From assembly GCA_020747065.1 (NCBI GenBank), contig JAGMVK010000009.1, positions 682,001 to 746,000 of the forward strand: 64,000 nt of DNA, given 5' to 3'. The position numbers and the translations under genes were made by a program. Origin of the DNA: Cadophora sp. MPI-SDFR-AT-0126 (lineage: Eukaryota > Ascomycota > Leotiomycetes > Helotiales > Ploettnerulaceae). The notes beneath the pieces are model-generated. The model was not told where the DNA came from. It ran no database searches and was given only the letters and a program-made list of their open reading frames with translations. This document shows, in pieces, positions 23,136 through 34,218 of this stretch (within the stretch, counting starts at the first letter, position 1; each line of letters begins with the position of its first letter).

Positions 23136-24769
23136 CTACCGTCCCTCATGTTGAGCGCTCCTCGGCCACTGCGCTTCAATATCCTCCTTGTGTACACCAC
23201 TAATGGTCGTCGTTTCCGCACCGCCAATATGCCTATCCAAATCCGCCACTGGATCAGCTTCCATAACAGCTGGATCCAAACCAGCCATACTTCCTTCCGT
23301 ACTCAAATTATCAAACCCACCCTGCTCCTCCACAGCCTGGATCTCCTCGACTTCGATCGCCCTCTCCTCTACCGCCTGCGCGACCTCATGCTCAGGGTTC
23401 TGCGTAGGGTCATTCTGAGCATCTCCATCCTGCCCCGGATTCACCATCTCATACTCCAGGATCTTATTCAGTTTATAGAAGCCCACAGCGAGTAGAGCGC
23501 CAATGAATGGACCTAACCAGTAAATCCAATGCTCGCTATCAAAGTCATGCGTCACAGCACATGGTGCGAAACTCCTGGCAGGGTTGAGAGACCCGCCAGT
23601 GTAATACACGGCTACAAGCTCGGAGATGAACAGAGCGAGGCCGATGCCGACGGGTGCGATGAATGTGGCGCGGTGCTTTTCTCCTGCCAACATGATGATG
23701 GTGAAGACTAGCTCGGCCGTGCAGACGGCTTCGATGAATAGGCCTTGGGCGATGGATGTTCCTGAGGCTAGGGTGGTGCGGACGTTGAAGGCGGTGGGGA
23801 AGAGGACTGAGACGATGTAGGCGGAGAAGGTCGCGCCAGTTACTTGGGCGATGAAGAGGAGGACGGCGCGGAGGGGGGAGAGTGCGCGCAAGAGGGCGAG
23901 AGCAAGTGTTACCTGAGGTGGGATGTGAGTTGAGTTCTGGGAGAGCGACGGGAAGGTGAAATTGAGGACTTACGGCTGGGTTGAAGAGACCACCACTGAT
24001 GCGGAAGAATATCCAGGCGTTGACCATGAGACTGAAACCGAAACTCAGGGAGATATAGAGTAAGGTTGCGGGATTGAAACCAGTCGCTGAGCCTGTTGTG
24101 GACTGGAGAGTGTGTTAGCTCTGCTCTGCATTTCTCCATTAATTTAGGAGAATCTCAGTTCACAGAAAGGATATGCATGTTGAGAATGCAATCTTGGATT
24201 TCCTGAAAAATAGTAAAGTAGACTGCGTACCTGGTTCGTCGAGTCCCCAACTCCAATATTCGCAACCTGCGTCCCGGCAAAAGCAAAGAACAGAAACATG
24301 AACGTCCCTACGAACTCCCCCATAAACGCTACAGTATCTGTTCCACCATATGTTAGTCCCCATAAATACTTTGAAGAATTTTCGACAGAAACATACGGTT
24401 CTTCGCTTCACTATGCATCCACTTCGTCCATCCGACTCTAATCGGAACAACCCCATCCTGTTTATGTTTCTGATGCAAGCGATGCCTGATCTGTCTCCTC
24501 TTATAATGATGCGGATCACGGCTACGATACGTAGTCGCGTCATCTGAGGAGGAGCTACGGTAGCCGCCTATGGGTGTGTTGTAGTTGTGGTCTCGTTGAG
24601 AGACGCCGTGGCTGGAGTTGCCTTGTTGATGCCTCTGGCGGATGGCTTGTGAAGGAGGTGGAGGTTGAGTGGTGCCATTTGTGTGGAGTTGGGGTGGCTT
24701 TTCGTGAAATTGCTGTGATGTTGTGTTTTGAGCTCCTGGGTTAGAGGAGAGGGGTTGGGAGGAAGGCAT
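23136..24769 (-). CDS. Aquaporin-type MIP channel with long termini
   Basis: The model is complement(join(23136..23912,23974..24102,24231..24337,24397..24769)), 461 aa. Six hydrophobic segments and both half-helix motifs are visible: GGLFNPA at residues 201-203 (NPA), split from VTLALALL by an intron, and GGSLNPARSF at 313-315. The residue after NPAR is Ser, not the Asp typical of glycerol facilitators, which favours an orthodox water-channel pore (inference). The ~125-residue N-terminus is hydrophilic and rich in Pro, Gln, His and Arg. The ~110-residue C-terminus is acidic (EEIQAVEEQ). The exon 1/2 junction gives NHTVAFMGEFVGTFMFLFFAFAGTQVAN-like family sequence. It is convergent with the MOSC fusion gene. 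Confidence 0.92.
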
Positions 24770-25008
24770 GGTGATTGTCCGTTGTATTTATTTACACAGG
24801 GATGGATACTTGATCGAAGCGAGGGATTGCCGAGTCCCAGTAAAAGAATCAGAAAATCGTAGGTAATAAACACAACGAAAGAAATGGACCACACCTATGG
24901 GTATGCAGTTGACAATGGAACGAAAGAGGAAGAAGAAAATCATATATCTTCCTCGTAAAAATCACTCTCTCCCTCGCTCTATCTCGAAAGCGAGACCTTT
25001 CCCGATCG
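24770..25008. other. Upstream region of the aquaporin gene
   Basis: This presumably contains the aquaporin promoter. No specific element is recognised. Confidence 0.4.
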
Positions 25009-25468
25009 ATGACATCGATGGAATGGGCGCGGATCATGCCCCGAGGACGCCCCGAGGATGCGCCGTCCCAAGTAGCCTCACATCGCTCTCAGAATTGCGC
25101 CGCCAGCTTTGCCTCTACGGCACCTAGTCGATGGCGCGGCTGGAAACTTTCCGAGGGATCGACTCTCAAAACGACAAAGTACTCTCGTATTGGTACGTGG
25201 ACTTTTCTTTTCGGGGCTGTGGCTTTTTTCATGGCGGGGGTGAGGATGGGTAGATCTTTGAAAAGAACGAGGCCGAAATGGGAAAAGAGAGTGATGGCGT
25301 GGCTTTGGATTGCGAGGTAAGAGAAGGCTGCTAGCACTGTATGCGGACTAGGCCTTTTGAGTGCTTGGGATGTGCTTGTTTCACTGTGTCAGACTACATG
25401 AAATGCCGTCGGAGTGTGTGCTGGAATCTAACGTTCAGATGAAGATACTGGCGGAAGTTCAAGAATAG
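25009..25468 (+). CDS. Possible small one-TM protein, unrecognised
   Basis: A model join(25009..25316,25393..25468) stays open for 127 codons plus a stop. The donor is AG|GTAAGA and the acceptor is a pyrimidine-rich TTTCACTGTGTCAG. The N-terminal half is basic with several Ser/Arg. One hydrophobic stretch (GTWTFLFGAVAFFMAG) is followed by a strongly basic segment (RSLKRTRPKWEKR), the layout of a small mitochondrial inner-membrane protein. No family is recognised. The start and the splice sites are uncertain, and it may be chance. Confidence 0.28.
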
Positions 25469-25874
25469 GAAAGGAATAGAAGCGAGGTACTCATCTTTTC
25501 GTTGTGTTTGTGAATAAATTTATTTGAGCTTTAGACAAATTTCGATTCCACCACTGCAAAAGAGAAACCGTGGACAGAGAGATGTCCTGTGTTCGAGGAA
25601 TTGAAGAATTCTCCTTGGTCAATAAGAGAAGCCAGAGCCTCGCAAGACACGACCCATTACTGATCTCAAAACACTGGCTTTGCAGTTCCCTCAGCCAGCT
25701 TTGGATATTCGAGAAACCAAGGAGATACTCTCAACAGACACCATGGATCATATATCTCAAGTGATCCATTGTCCATAGAGAATTCTGTATTCTATCCCAG
25801 ATACAGCGCTACAGCACCTTAAAATCCCATCCCTTCCCAAATCTGTAAACGCCTCCAACTCCGGGTATGCAACC
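25469..25874. other. 3' flank of BET3, no other gene recognised
   Basis: Only short frames without motifs. Confidence 0.45.
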
Positions 25875-26628
25875 CTATTCGTCATCCACGGGCATCTCAT
25901 CATCAATATACCGTATCAGAGATATCCTCATCTCTGTCGAGTCATTGCCCCTCAAAACATCGGTAATAAAATGCGCTTCGACCTGCATCTGCACCATCTC
26001 CAATGCACCCCTCAGGACCCCACAGAAGATGTTCGAATACCAGAGCTCGTCCTGTGCCCGTCCGTCGTCTGGAAGTTCCACAAAGTCGGCTAGAGGATTC
26101 TCTTCGAAAATTAAGGAGAATTGCTTGCTGTCGCTCGTCCAGTTCGTGACGGTAGGTGTAATGTTGAGGAAGATCTTGAAGCCAACCTTGGAGTGATTTG
26201 TCAATTATTTGCTCCTGCTTTCATGCTATCAGGACAGCTAGAGAGTTTGTTCTACCTTCGCAATCATCTCCGCCGTTTCCCTAAAATTCGAGCACCGCCT
26301 CATGGTATTTGACTTTGCCAGGTAATCCTCGATCAGCCGTAAGCCAATATTGTAGCCCATCTTGTCCAGCTGCTTGTTGACTTCTACGTAATCGCTCTCG
26401 TAATCTTTGCATAATTGTGCCACAATCGTGCCGTATGTGAGGGTTACTAGCTCCGCGTTGACTTTGTCCACTCGACTCCTGCTTGGGAATCAGATTTGAG
26501 GAGGGGATAGCGCAATGATATCTGGACTTACTTCCACACCCTGGAGGAGTGTCAGCGATTGTTCTTGTAGATTTGATTACTAGTGACATGACTTACTCTT
26601 CTCCAATTCGGGCAGCTTTCGAAGCCAT
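25875..26628 (-). CDS. BET3: TRAPP complex core subunit Bet3
   Basis: The model is complement(join(25875..26186,26256..26478,26532..26540,26597..26628)), 191 aa, the usual Bet3 length. Bet3 is a core subunit of the TRAPP tethering complexes, which activate Ypt1/Rab1 in ER-Golgi traffic. The spliced start is [30 protein letters not shown] in family terms. [21 protein letters not shown] and the palmitoylation-channel region [18 protein letters not shown] follow. A 9-nt exon (GGTGTGGAA) supplies Glu-Val-Trp-Lys. Leaving it out would break the conserved [13 protein letters not shown] block. The 69-nt intron 3 splits MIAK from VGFK. It is divergent from the U5-40K gene. Confidence 0.94.
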
Positions 26629-26876
26629 GGTTTAGTATTGGCTTATTGGAATATGTGAATCTTGAATGTGTTTTGCAGTTCAGGAGCATTGGACGAGGCG
26701 GCTGGACAAGGCGGGCAAGGTTGATGCCGAGCGAGAGGCTGCGATTTCACTAGCGCACGCGGCCAAAAATTATCCAGAGCTTCTTAACATTCGCGACTCG
26801 AGATCAATCATAAACACGACATCTCCTTCGCAACGCATTTCCGATATTCTAAGAAGTAACAAGAAGAACCGGAAAT
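26629..26876. promoter_or_regulatory. Bidirectional promoter BET3 / U5-40K
   Basis: The 248 bp between two divergent start codons must hold both promoters. No TATA box is evident. Inferred from geometry. Confidence 0.5.
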
Positions 26877-28133
26877 ATGGCTTCAGAAAAGCGCCCCGCG
26901 TCCGGGGACTACAGCAACTCGCAGATGGTGGTCAAGAAGCAGAATCTGGGCAACGGCAGCAAGGCTGTAGCAGTCGTCAATGGGTCCGCTGCGAATGGCG
27001 CACTCATACAGGCGGTATGTATTGCTCAGAAGCTCTAGGAAGCTTCTCGCCGAATTTTGGAAAGGGTTTATGGCTAAAGCGCGTGGATTAGGTGCCGCGG
27101 ACGACGGGCTTGCAAGCTCCTGTGATGGAACTGTCTGGTCACTCTGGAGAGGTATTCTGTGCGAAGTTTGACCCGAATGGCAACTATATTGCTTCTGGCT
27201 CAATGGATCGTACTATCAGTAAGTTCAGGCCGGTCGTTATATGGCAGGGTATTGTGCTAACAAGGTGTAGTGCTCTGGAGAACGTTTGGCAATTGCGAAA
27301 ACTATGGGACTTTGACGGGTCATAAGGGTGCGATTCTGGATCTGCATTGGTCGCGAGACTCGAGAGTACTATTCTCTGCTTCGGCGGATATGCACCTGGC
27401 GAGTTGGGATTTGGAGACTGGAACGAGGATACGGAGGCATGTAGGGCACGAGGAGATCATTAACACCATGGACATTAGTAAGAGGGGAGAGGAATTGCTC
27501 ATTAGTGGATCGGATGATGGATGCATTGGTATTTGGGACCCAAGAACGAAATCAGCAGTCGACTTCATCGAGACGGAATTCCCTATTACTGCGGTGGCTT
27601 TAGCGGAGGCGGGAAATGAGATTTATTCTGGCGGTATCGACAATGATATCAAGGTCTGGGATATGAGGAGAAAGGCCGTTGTTTACTCGATGCTTGGACA
27701 TACGGACACCGTTTCTTCCCTTCGCATCTCACCAGATTCACAATCTCTTCTCTCAAACTCGATGGATTCGACGGTACGGACTTGGGATATCAGACCTTTC
27801 GCACCTACAGAACGACATATTCGAACTTTTGACGGAGCACCTGCTGGTATGGAGAAGAACCTCATCGGCGCCAGCTGGAACTTCGACGGCAAGAGAATTG
27901 CAGCAGGTGCTGGGGATGGCACTGTTGTAGTGTGGAATAGCGAGTCTGGAAAGCTTATGTACAAGCTGCCTGGGCACAAGGGAACAGTCAACTGCGCGGA
28001 ATTGTCGCCATCTTCGGATCCCATCGGTAAGTTTCTTCGTGGTGTGAAACCTGTCAAGTGGATACAGCTAACATCATCGAAAGTTCTTTCTGGATCATCT
28101 GATCGAAAACTCCTCTTGGGAGAGTTGAAGTGA
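26877..28133 (+). CDS. SNRNP40: U5 snRNP 40 kDa WD-repeat protein
   Basis: The model is join(26877..27014,27092..27218,27271..28026,28084..28133), 356 aa, matching human SNRNP40 and fission-yeast Cwf17/Spf38. It is a WD40 propeller in the U5 snRNP that binds near Prp8. After a 50-residue polar leader with KKQNLGNG, repeats are seen as LSGHSGEVFCAKFDPNGNYIASGSMDRTI, LTGHKGAILDLHWSRDS, HVGHEEIINTMDIS, ITAVALAEAGNEIYSGGIDNDIKVWDMR, LGHTDTVSSLRISPD, IGASWNFDGKRIAAGAGDGTVVVWN and LPGHKGTVNCAELSPS. The last strand is completed by a 50-nt exon (VLSGSSDRKLLLGELK) behind a CTAAC branch site. Family identity is firm. Confidence 0.93.
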
Positions 28134-29827
28134 GGCTCCACCACGCCTCTCACATAAGGCTACCTTACCATGACCTATCTGGGGCGCGGGGTGACCGAAC
28201 AAGGCGCACAAAATGTTGAATGAGGGCTTTCCTGGTTCTGGGTCTGGGTCTGGGTTACGTAGGGACTCGGACGAGACGACGGCGTAATGGAAAATCTGGA
28301 GTCGTGGCGTTATACATACGGTCCCGAGCAGCCGTAAGTATCGTATCCCTTGTTTGATGGGCGGGTCTTCTTGCGCAAGAGCCGTAGGTTCAAACCGCGA
28401 GCGATTTATGCAATATTAGCCAGCCACTGGCCTCGGTTGCACGAGTTGGCGTGCGGAAACCCTGGCCTGGACTTGTCGTTAGTGATAGATTAGACGACAA
28501 TGATCGACAGGACAGAATGCTATTTGGCTGAATGTGCTGGCATCAAAATATGTATGTACAGCATTTAATAATAGCAAAAAGGCTACAGAAATCATGAAGG
28601 GACCAGTGTGCACTTGCACTACACTTGACGGGCAGACTTGAAATGAAGTTGTTGTAAGCCAATCGTCCACTCCGCTAGTAGTTTGCGCAGCACTCTTATT
28701 TTATTCGCCGCAAAACGAGCTGAAAGACAACACGAGCATTTCCCGTTTCCATCTCTCCACGGTTCATGAAAACACCTCGCGTACATCAGCGAGCGCAAAG
28801 GAGGAAAATCCATTCCTGGCATCCTCTCGCGTCCAGCGTCACATTTTAAACGCCAAACAAGTATTTACGAGTGTCTGATTGGCCGAGCCTTGCTCGGCGT
28901 CGTGCTGAAACATCAGCGAGCTTCACAACCTTGTTCTGCCTCAGATAAGCTGGGGTTCCTTCTGGTATCGCAACCCCTGATTTCCTCAAGCTCCTGCTCC
29001 TGGTTGGAACCTCCTGCTTCTCCTGTTGCTGTCCAGGAAGCAGCGTGCACGGTGAGTGGATGGGAGGGTTTTGACAACCATCTTGTCTCCATCTTGTCTC
29101 CATCTCCGTCTCCGTCTCTCTCTCGTTTTCCCCTGCCCGTCGCAGCTGCTTGTTCTTCTCGTCGGTCTGTGGTGCCAGCAGCAGGTCGGTGCTTTCCCTC
29201 TGCTCGAGTAACATCATCGTTCCAGTAAACCTCACTCCTTCGTATCTGCAGCGAGACCGAGTCTTGTCCAGTGTTCCAGTCGTTCTTCTTCTCTTCTTCT
29301 CCAACCCTCTTTTTGGTGTTTGTGTTCTAATCACCGAAGTATCGTCCGTGGGCGAGCAACCGCACCTGCTTGCTTGTTTCGAGTTTTGAAGCTAATCTTC
29401 ATTCTCTTGGTTGTGCTTCCTGGGATCTCCTTACAACTGCTTTCTCTCAACCACTCACTGGTGCTTGCCTCCATCATCACTCGCCACTTCACTCGCTGCT
29501 GGAAAGCTACTTGGCCGATACTCCTCGATCAGTCGAAGGCCCTTGGCCTCTCGATTGCAATCTAAGTTTCTGGCGGATCTTCGAGAAACCTCAGTAGAGA
29601 CTTCGACTCGCATTTCATTCGTCCCTGATGCATCAGTAGCAACGAACGTGCCGGTCGTGTTGATCGGTCTGCCTTCGCGCGACGAGAACCTTGTGCTGGA
29701 CGCGAAGCAGGCCACTTCATAACAGACGAAGTCTTCTCCAGATACCGGTTTAATTTTTGGGACATCTACAAGTAGGGACATTGGATACCCCGGCGGATCC
29801 TCCATACACATCTCAACAGCAAGCGCC
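28134..29827. other. Intergenic, with a long CT-rich leader on the right
   Basis: From about 28890 the plus strand is rich in CTT/TCC tracts, consistent with the promoter and 5' leader of the next gene. Open frames here have no family content. Confidence 0.45.
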
Positions 29828-31055
29828 ATGTCTTCAGGAAGGCGGAGTGAGGCAAGACCTAGACGGTCGTCGTCAACTGCTCCTTTGCAGCCTCAATCGA
29901 GAGTCGAGAGTCTGCGAAGTGGGCTGAATGGCTGGTTTAATGGACGGTCGAGGGTCGGGACATCGAGGAGGAGTCAAGTCCCAGAAAGCCCCAAGACCCC
30001 ACGGCCTGGATTGCAGGAACTACGTCTCCCGTCGACGAGACTACACATACCATATCTGTCTCGATCAAATTCATTGGCATCACTGAGAGAAACCGGACCA
30101 TTGGCTTCCCCTCGATCATTGAGACATCCATTCGCCCCGATTAGGTCTCAATCTGTCACAGCTAGTTCTTTACGACAACAACATACTCGCCATGCTTCCG
30201 GCGAGACAGTCTTCCCCCGTACACATCAGCCTTCCGGGCGACGATTTATTGGAGTCGATCCAGCCGAACTTCACCTGGCTGAATTGGCCAATACGGGGAG
30301 ACGACGAAGAAGGCAAAAGACAAGGAGATCGGAACGATTATGTGGACCCAAGATAAAGAACAGGAAGATACGAGCGAAGATCCTCAGTTGCTTCATATCT
30401 GGAATGGTATGCCGAAACCTGATCACAGAATTTGGGCATACACTAACAAACACAGTTTCTCACTCTCGTCCTAACAATCTACCTGGCAATGGCACTCTCC
30501 AACCGGAACGAGAGCCAAGAATTCCACGTCCTCCTAATACTCATCATCCTCATAACCACCATCTTCTTCTGCCACTCCCTGATTCGCCTCTGTATGATGA
30601 TCATCAAGCCCCCACCTGACAACGACCTCGAATCGCAAACTTTGCCCGCCATGGTCGGCCCAGGAGGCTACGCAAATCCCGCTGCACCCATTCCTGTGAC
30701 ACTCGCACGTGACGAGGAGGCTGTTGGTATCGAGAGCGATGCAACGAAGTTGCCTCCGCCAGCGTATGGGCTTTGGAGGGAGAGCGTGCGTGTTGATCCG
30801 AATCGGATCTTTTGGCAGAGGAATGCGGATCTCCCACCTGTGCCGTCGAGGCAGAGGGGCGTGGGCGGGACTGGGGATGTGGATGGGGAAGGGCAAAGAC
30901 CACAGACGGCGAATAGACCGCCGAGTTACATATCCGAGGATGGCATCGAGTATATTATTGAGGCGGCGCCGAGGTCGATTGCACCGACTTATGATGTTCC
31001 GTTACCGCCACATCCATCAGAGAGGGGAAGGGTCCCTACCTTGCCGGTGAGGTAA
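29828..31055 (+). CDS. Predicted two-helix membrane protein, function unknown
   Basis: The model is join(29828..30406,30456..31055), 392 aa. The first ~170 residues are basic and Ser/Arg/Pro-rich (GRRSEARPRRSSS..). A cluster of Arg/Lys (RRRRRQKTRRSERL) stands before the first hydrophobic segment, which is created across the intron (..SCFISGM|FLTLVLTIYLAMAL). A second helix follows (FHVLLILIILITTIFFC). The remaining ~160 residues are hydrophilic and proline-rich with PPPAYGLWRESVRVDPNRIFW, a motif I associate with uncharacterised Pezizomycotina proteins. The positive cluster suggests the N-terminus is cytosolic, as would be the C-terminus with two helices (inference). The 49-nt intron has a CTAAC branch site and CACAG acceptor. 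Confidence 0.78.
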
Positions 31056-32816
31056 CGCTAGGAGGAATTGAGGATTGTATTTTTATTGTAGTGCGGTTGG
31101 CGAAAGTAGCTTGTGCTGTTTTGTTGTGTTGATCACTTTTGCTTCATGGATTTGCTTTGTCTGGCGAATGGAGTTCTTTTGAAGCTGGGCTTAGGATGAT
31201 TGGGAGGCAGCATACTGTACCTATCTTACGCATACGTGAATGAGATGGGAGAGGAGAGCATAGTGGGATGAGAGCATGGTATATGTATAACAGAGTTGGA
31301 CCTTTGGACAGGAATGAGTGGTTCCAGAGCATATGATATCAAGAAGACGGCTGTGCTAGCTAAATATAAAAGCGCTCTTTCATACCCATATTTCCAGTTT
31401 TTCAGTAACTCTCTTCAGAATTAAATATATCACTAACACGCAGCTCGCCCTCTATGAATGGGGAGTTGATTTTCCTGGTTAGCGATAGCTCGTGAGAGGT
31501 GCTCCAGCGTCAACTTCGGCTGCGATTCCCGCTTCTTGCAATGATCCAGCTATAACTCTGCAGTACAGACCTCCTACATATCCCCTGTGATGTACGCAGG
31601 GGTTGATCGAAAGAAGAAATATCTCGCTTTGGCAGGATTGACAGTCAGCTGAGGAGATTTTCGGAAGTTATATAATTGGGAGTTATATGAGTTATATTGT
31701 GCTTCGAATGAGTGTCTTACTTCGGTATGACTTCTGCAAAATTGACGGATATCATTTGCAAGGCGTGTTTCCCAGCTTCGACTCCGAACGCTTGAAATCT
31801 GGAGAGCAAGTGAGGGCTGAGAGACTTGTCAAACAGTGCGAGGTGATGATAGGTCTGTGACCCAGGACTGAGGATCCAAGGTTCATCCTGTTGGAGAAGG
31901 AAATCTTCGCTTTGATTCAGATCGGTCGGATCTCCCACAGTATGCTGTTTCCCGGGGAGGAGGTGTCATATCTGCCCAATATCAGTTCCACATCCTTGAT
32001 TGTGGCGGAAAGGCGTTTGCTTCTGCAGCAGCGGTGTTTATTTCGTTTTGATATTGTTGGAAGTGTGGTATTTGGGACAAAGAAAGTCAAGAACGGTAGA
32101 AGGAAGCTGTGAATCATGCCGTGATGGCGGGTTTCACTATTGATTTGTTGATTTCTGAGGCATTTGAAGGCCAGCAAGTGAGTCTTTTTGAATTCGTGAA
32201 TCATTGCAAGTATTCGGTGTTTTTTTTTTGAAGGGGATATGGATTGATTGTTAATTTGGATACAATATAAATTTATATAAAATGATTGGTCGTCAGCGAA
32301 TTAATTGCCCCTTTCCATTACAAATTCCCGACTCCACGGATCTGCTCATTTAGCTCGGTCTCCAACTGGGTCGTGTGTCTTGGTCTTGGTCTGGTTCTGC
32401 AACTGCATCGCTGTTTCCTTACCGAGACCCGAGCGAACACGGATCGGATTTGCAGCTGGCACTCGCACTCCACTCCCATTACTCCACTACTTGCACGCCA
32501 CTCCAAGCACGGTTAGTCTTGGAAACGAACCAGTCCAGCTGGGCTAGGCAGTTGAAGCGAAAAACTCTGAGCCCTTCCCTTGCCCATGCCCTGGCTGTCC
32601 GTTCGTTCCTCTTCTTTCCTCTACAAACAACATCAAGCCAGTCGACGATTTTGGTTCCAGTTCGCGACGTTGTACACGGAGGAAGAAGGTTGACGGAAGA
32701 AGTGCTGTGCTGTTGAGAAGGAAGTCGGATACCCGCAGGATCACCATCAGTCAACGAAGGAAAGGAACGGAACGGAAAACAAGGCAAGGAAGCCAGAGAG
32801 AAAGATGTAAGTTGAA
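31056..32816. other. Intergenic plus probable 5' non-coding exon of the CCHC gene
   Basis: No coding sequence is recognised. The segment ending at 32816 (AAAGAT before GTAAGT) looks like the end of a non-coding exon. Confidence 0.4.
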
Positions 32817-33265
32817 CTCGCACTCCAAATCTACCTCATCGCCGGCGCTCCAGCTTCCTCGGTGAATCCATGCGTCCACATCCATTCGAAAGAGGTGGCT
32901 CTCGACCCGCGATTGTACGACAACTTCGCCTTCCGCAGATATCCTGCATCACAGCATCGATCTCGAACGCATCCCCGAGTCGCACAAGATCCATGCATGC
33001 TGCAGCCTGGCGGATGCTGGTCATGCAACGCAGTCCTCGGTAGAACAACCCACCAGGTTGTCAAAATCAACAACAGTCCTGTCGCCGCACGGCGCTCATT
33101 TTGCATTAAGCATGCCAGCCACCACTGTCGAGGAATGGCTGCAATCCGGACGACCAGACGAGCCACCTCATCGATGCAGAAAGATCATTCGGGAATGGAC
33201 CACTGAGGACGGCGCATTTGTTACGTGCTGTGCTGACGATGGTACCCAACAGACTCATTGTTTAG
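32817..33265 (+). other. Probable 5'-UTR intron of the CCHC zinc-finger gene
   Basis: GTAAGT at 32817 and TTGTTTAG ending at 33265 would define a 449-nt intron, placing the start codon 5 nt after the junction. It is much longer than the coding introns in this window. It is supported by signals and position only. Confidence 0.5.
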
Positions 33266-33270
33266 TCGCT

Positions 33271-34218
33271 ATGTCTTCACTCTCTCGTCGTGCCTGCTAC
33301 AAGTGCGGCAATGTCGGCCACTATGCTGAAGTGTGCTCCTCTGCTGAGCGCCTTTGCTACAACTGTGAGTTACCACTGCGCGCATTCTTTCATGGGACAG
33401 CTGAATTGACTTTTTCTCTTAGGCAAGCAGCCCGGTAAGATTCAGCCTCATGCAGCGCGCATGTTTTGTCGACGATTCTGATGGAAATATAACAGGACAC
33501 GAATCCAACGGATGCCCATTGCCAAGAACTACCGAGGCTAAGCAGTGCTACCATTGCCAGGGTCTCGGACACGTTCAGGCCGATTGCCCAACTTTGCGAT
33601 TGAGCGGTGCTGGTACCAGTGGTCGTTGCTATAACTGCGGACAACCGGGACATTTGGCTGTATGTTTCATGGATGTGTTCTTCGCTGGATAGGTGCTGAC
33701 AGATCTCAGCGTTCTTGCCCAAGCCCAGCTGGTCCTGGACCTATTCCAGGCGCTGGCCGCGGTCTCGGTGGCCCTCGTGGCGGATTCGGTGGCGGATTCG
33801 CTCCCCGAGGAGGATTTGCTGGTGGACCACGTCCTGCTACTTGCTACAAGTGCGGTGGACCTAACCACTTCGCTAGAGATTGTAAGTGTATCCTGGAAGC
33901 TATGTTGAAACGGGACCTAACCGGACTCGTTTTAGGCCAGGCACAAGCTATGAAGTGCTATGCTTGCGGCAAGCTTGGTCATATCTCCAGAGATTGCACT
34001 GCCCCTAACGGCGGTCCTCTCAACACTGCTGGCAAGACTTGCTACCAATGTGGCGAGGCTGGCCACATGTAAGTGTAAACAGTTCGTATATATTGATCTT
34101 CAGACTAATCAATCACAGCTCTCGCGACTGCCCACAGAAGGCTACCAATGGTGACCTTGGTGGTGATGTCGATCTCGGTGTCGCTCCAGTCGTCGCCCCT
34201 ATTGCCCCTATCGCATAG
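33271..34218 (+). CDS. GIS2: Seven-knuckle CCHC zinc-finger protein (GIS2/Byr3/CNBP type)
   Basis: The model is join(33271..33364,33423..33434,33496..33659,33710..33881,33936..34068,34119..34218), 224 aa. Proteins of this class bind single-stranded nucleic acid and mRNA and associate with polysomes and stress granules. Seven Cys-x2-Cys-x4-His-x4-Cys knuckles are assembled: CYKCGNVGHYAEVC, CYNCKQPGHESNGC, CYHCQGLGHVQADC, CYNCGQPGHLARSC, CYKCGGPNHFARDC, CYACGKLGHISRDC and CYQCGEAGHISRDC. A Gly/Arg-rich RGG-like linker separates knuckles 4 and 5. Exon 2 has only 12 nt and lies inside knuckle 2. Four of the five introns cut through or beside a knuckle, and all keep phase. The tail is APVVAPIAPIA. 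An open frame upstream of 33271 is taken as UTR because MSSLSRRACYKC is the family start. Confidence 0.93.

Noticed and set aside
28370..28405. B-box-like GGTTCAAACC
   Set aside because: The flanking bases do not form a T-stem, and no tRNA body is present.
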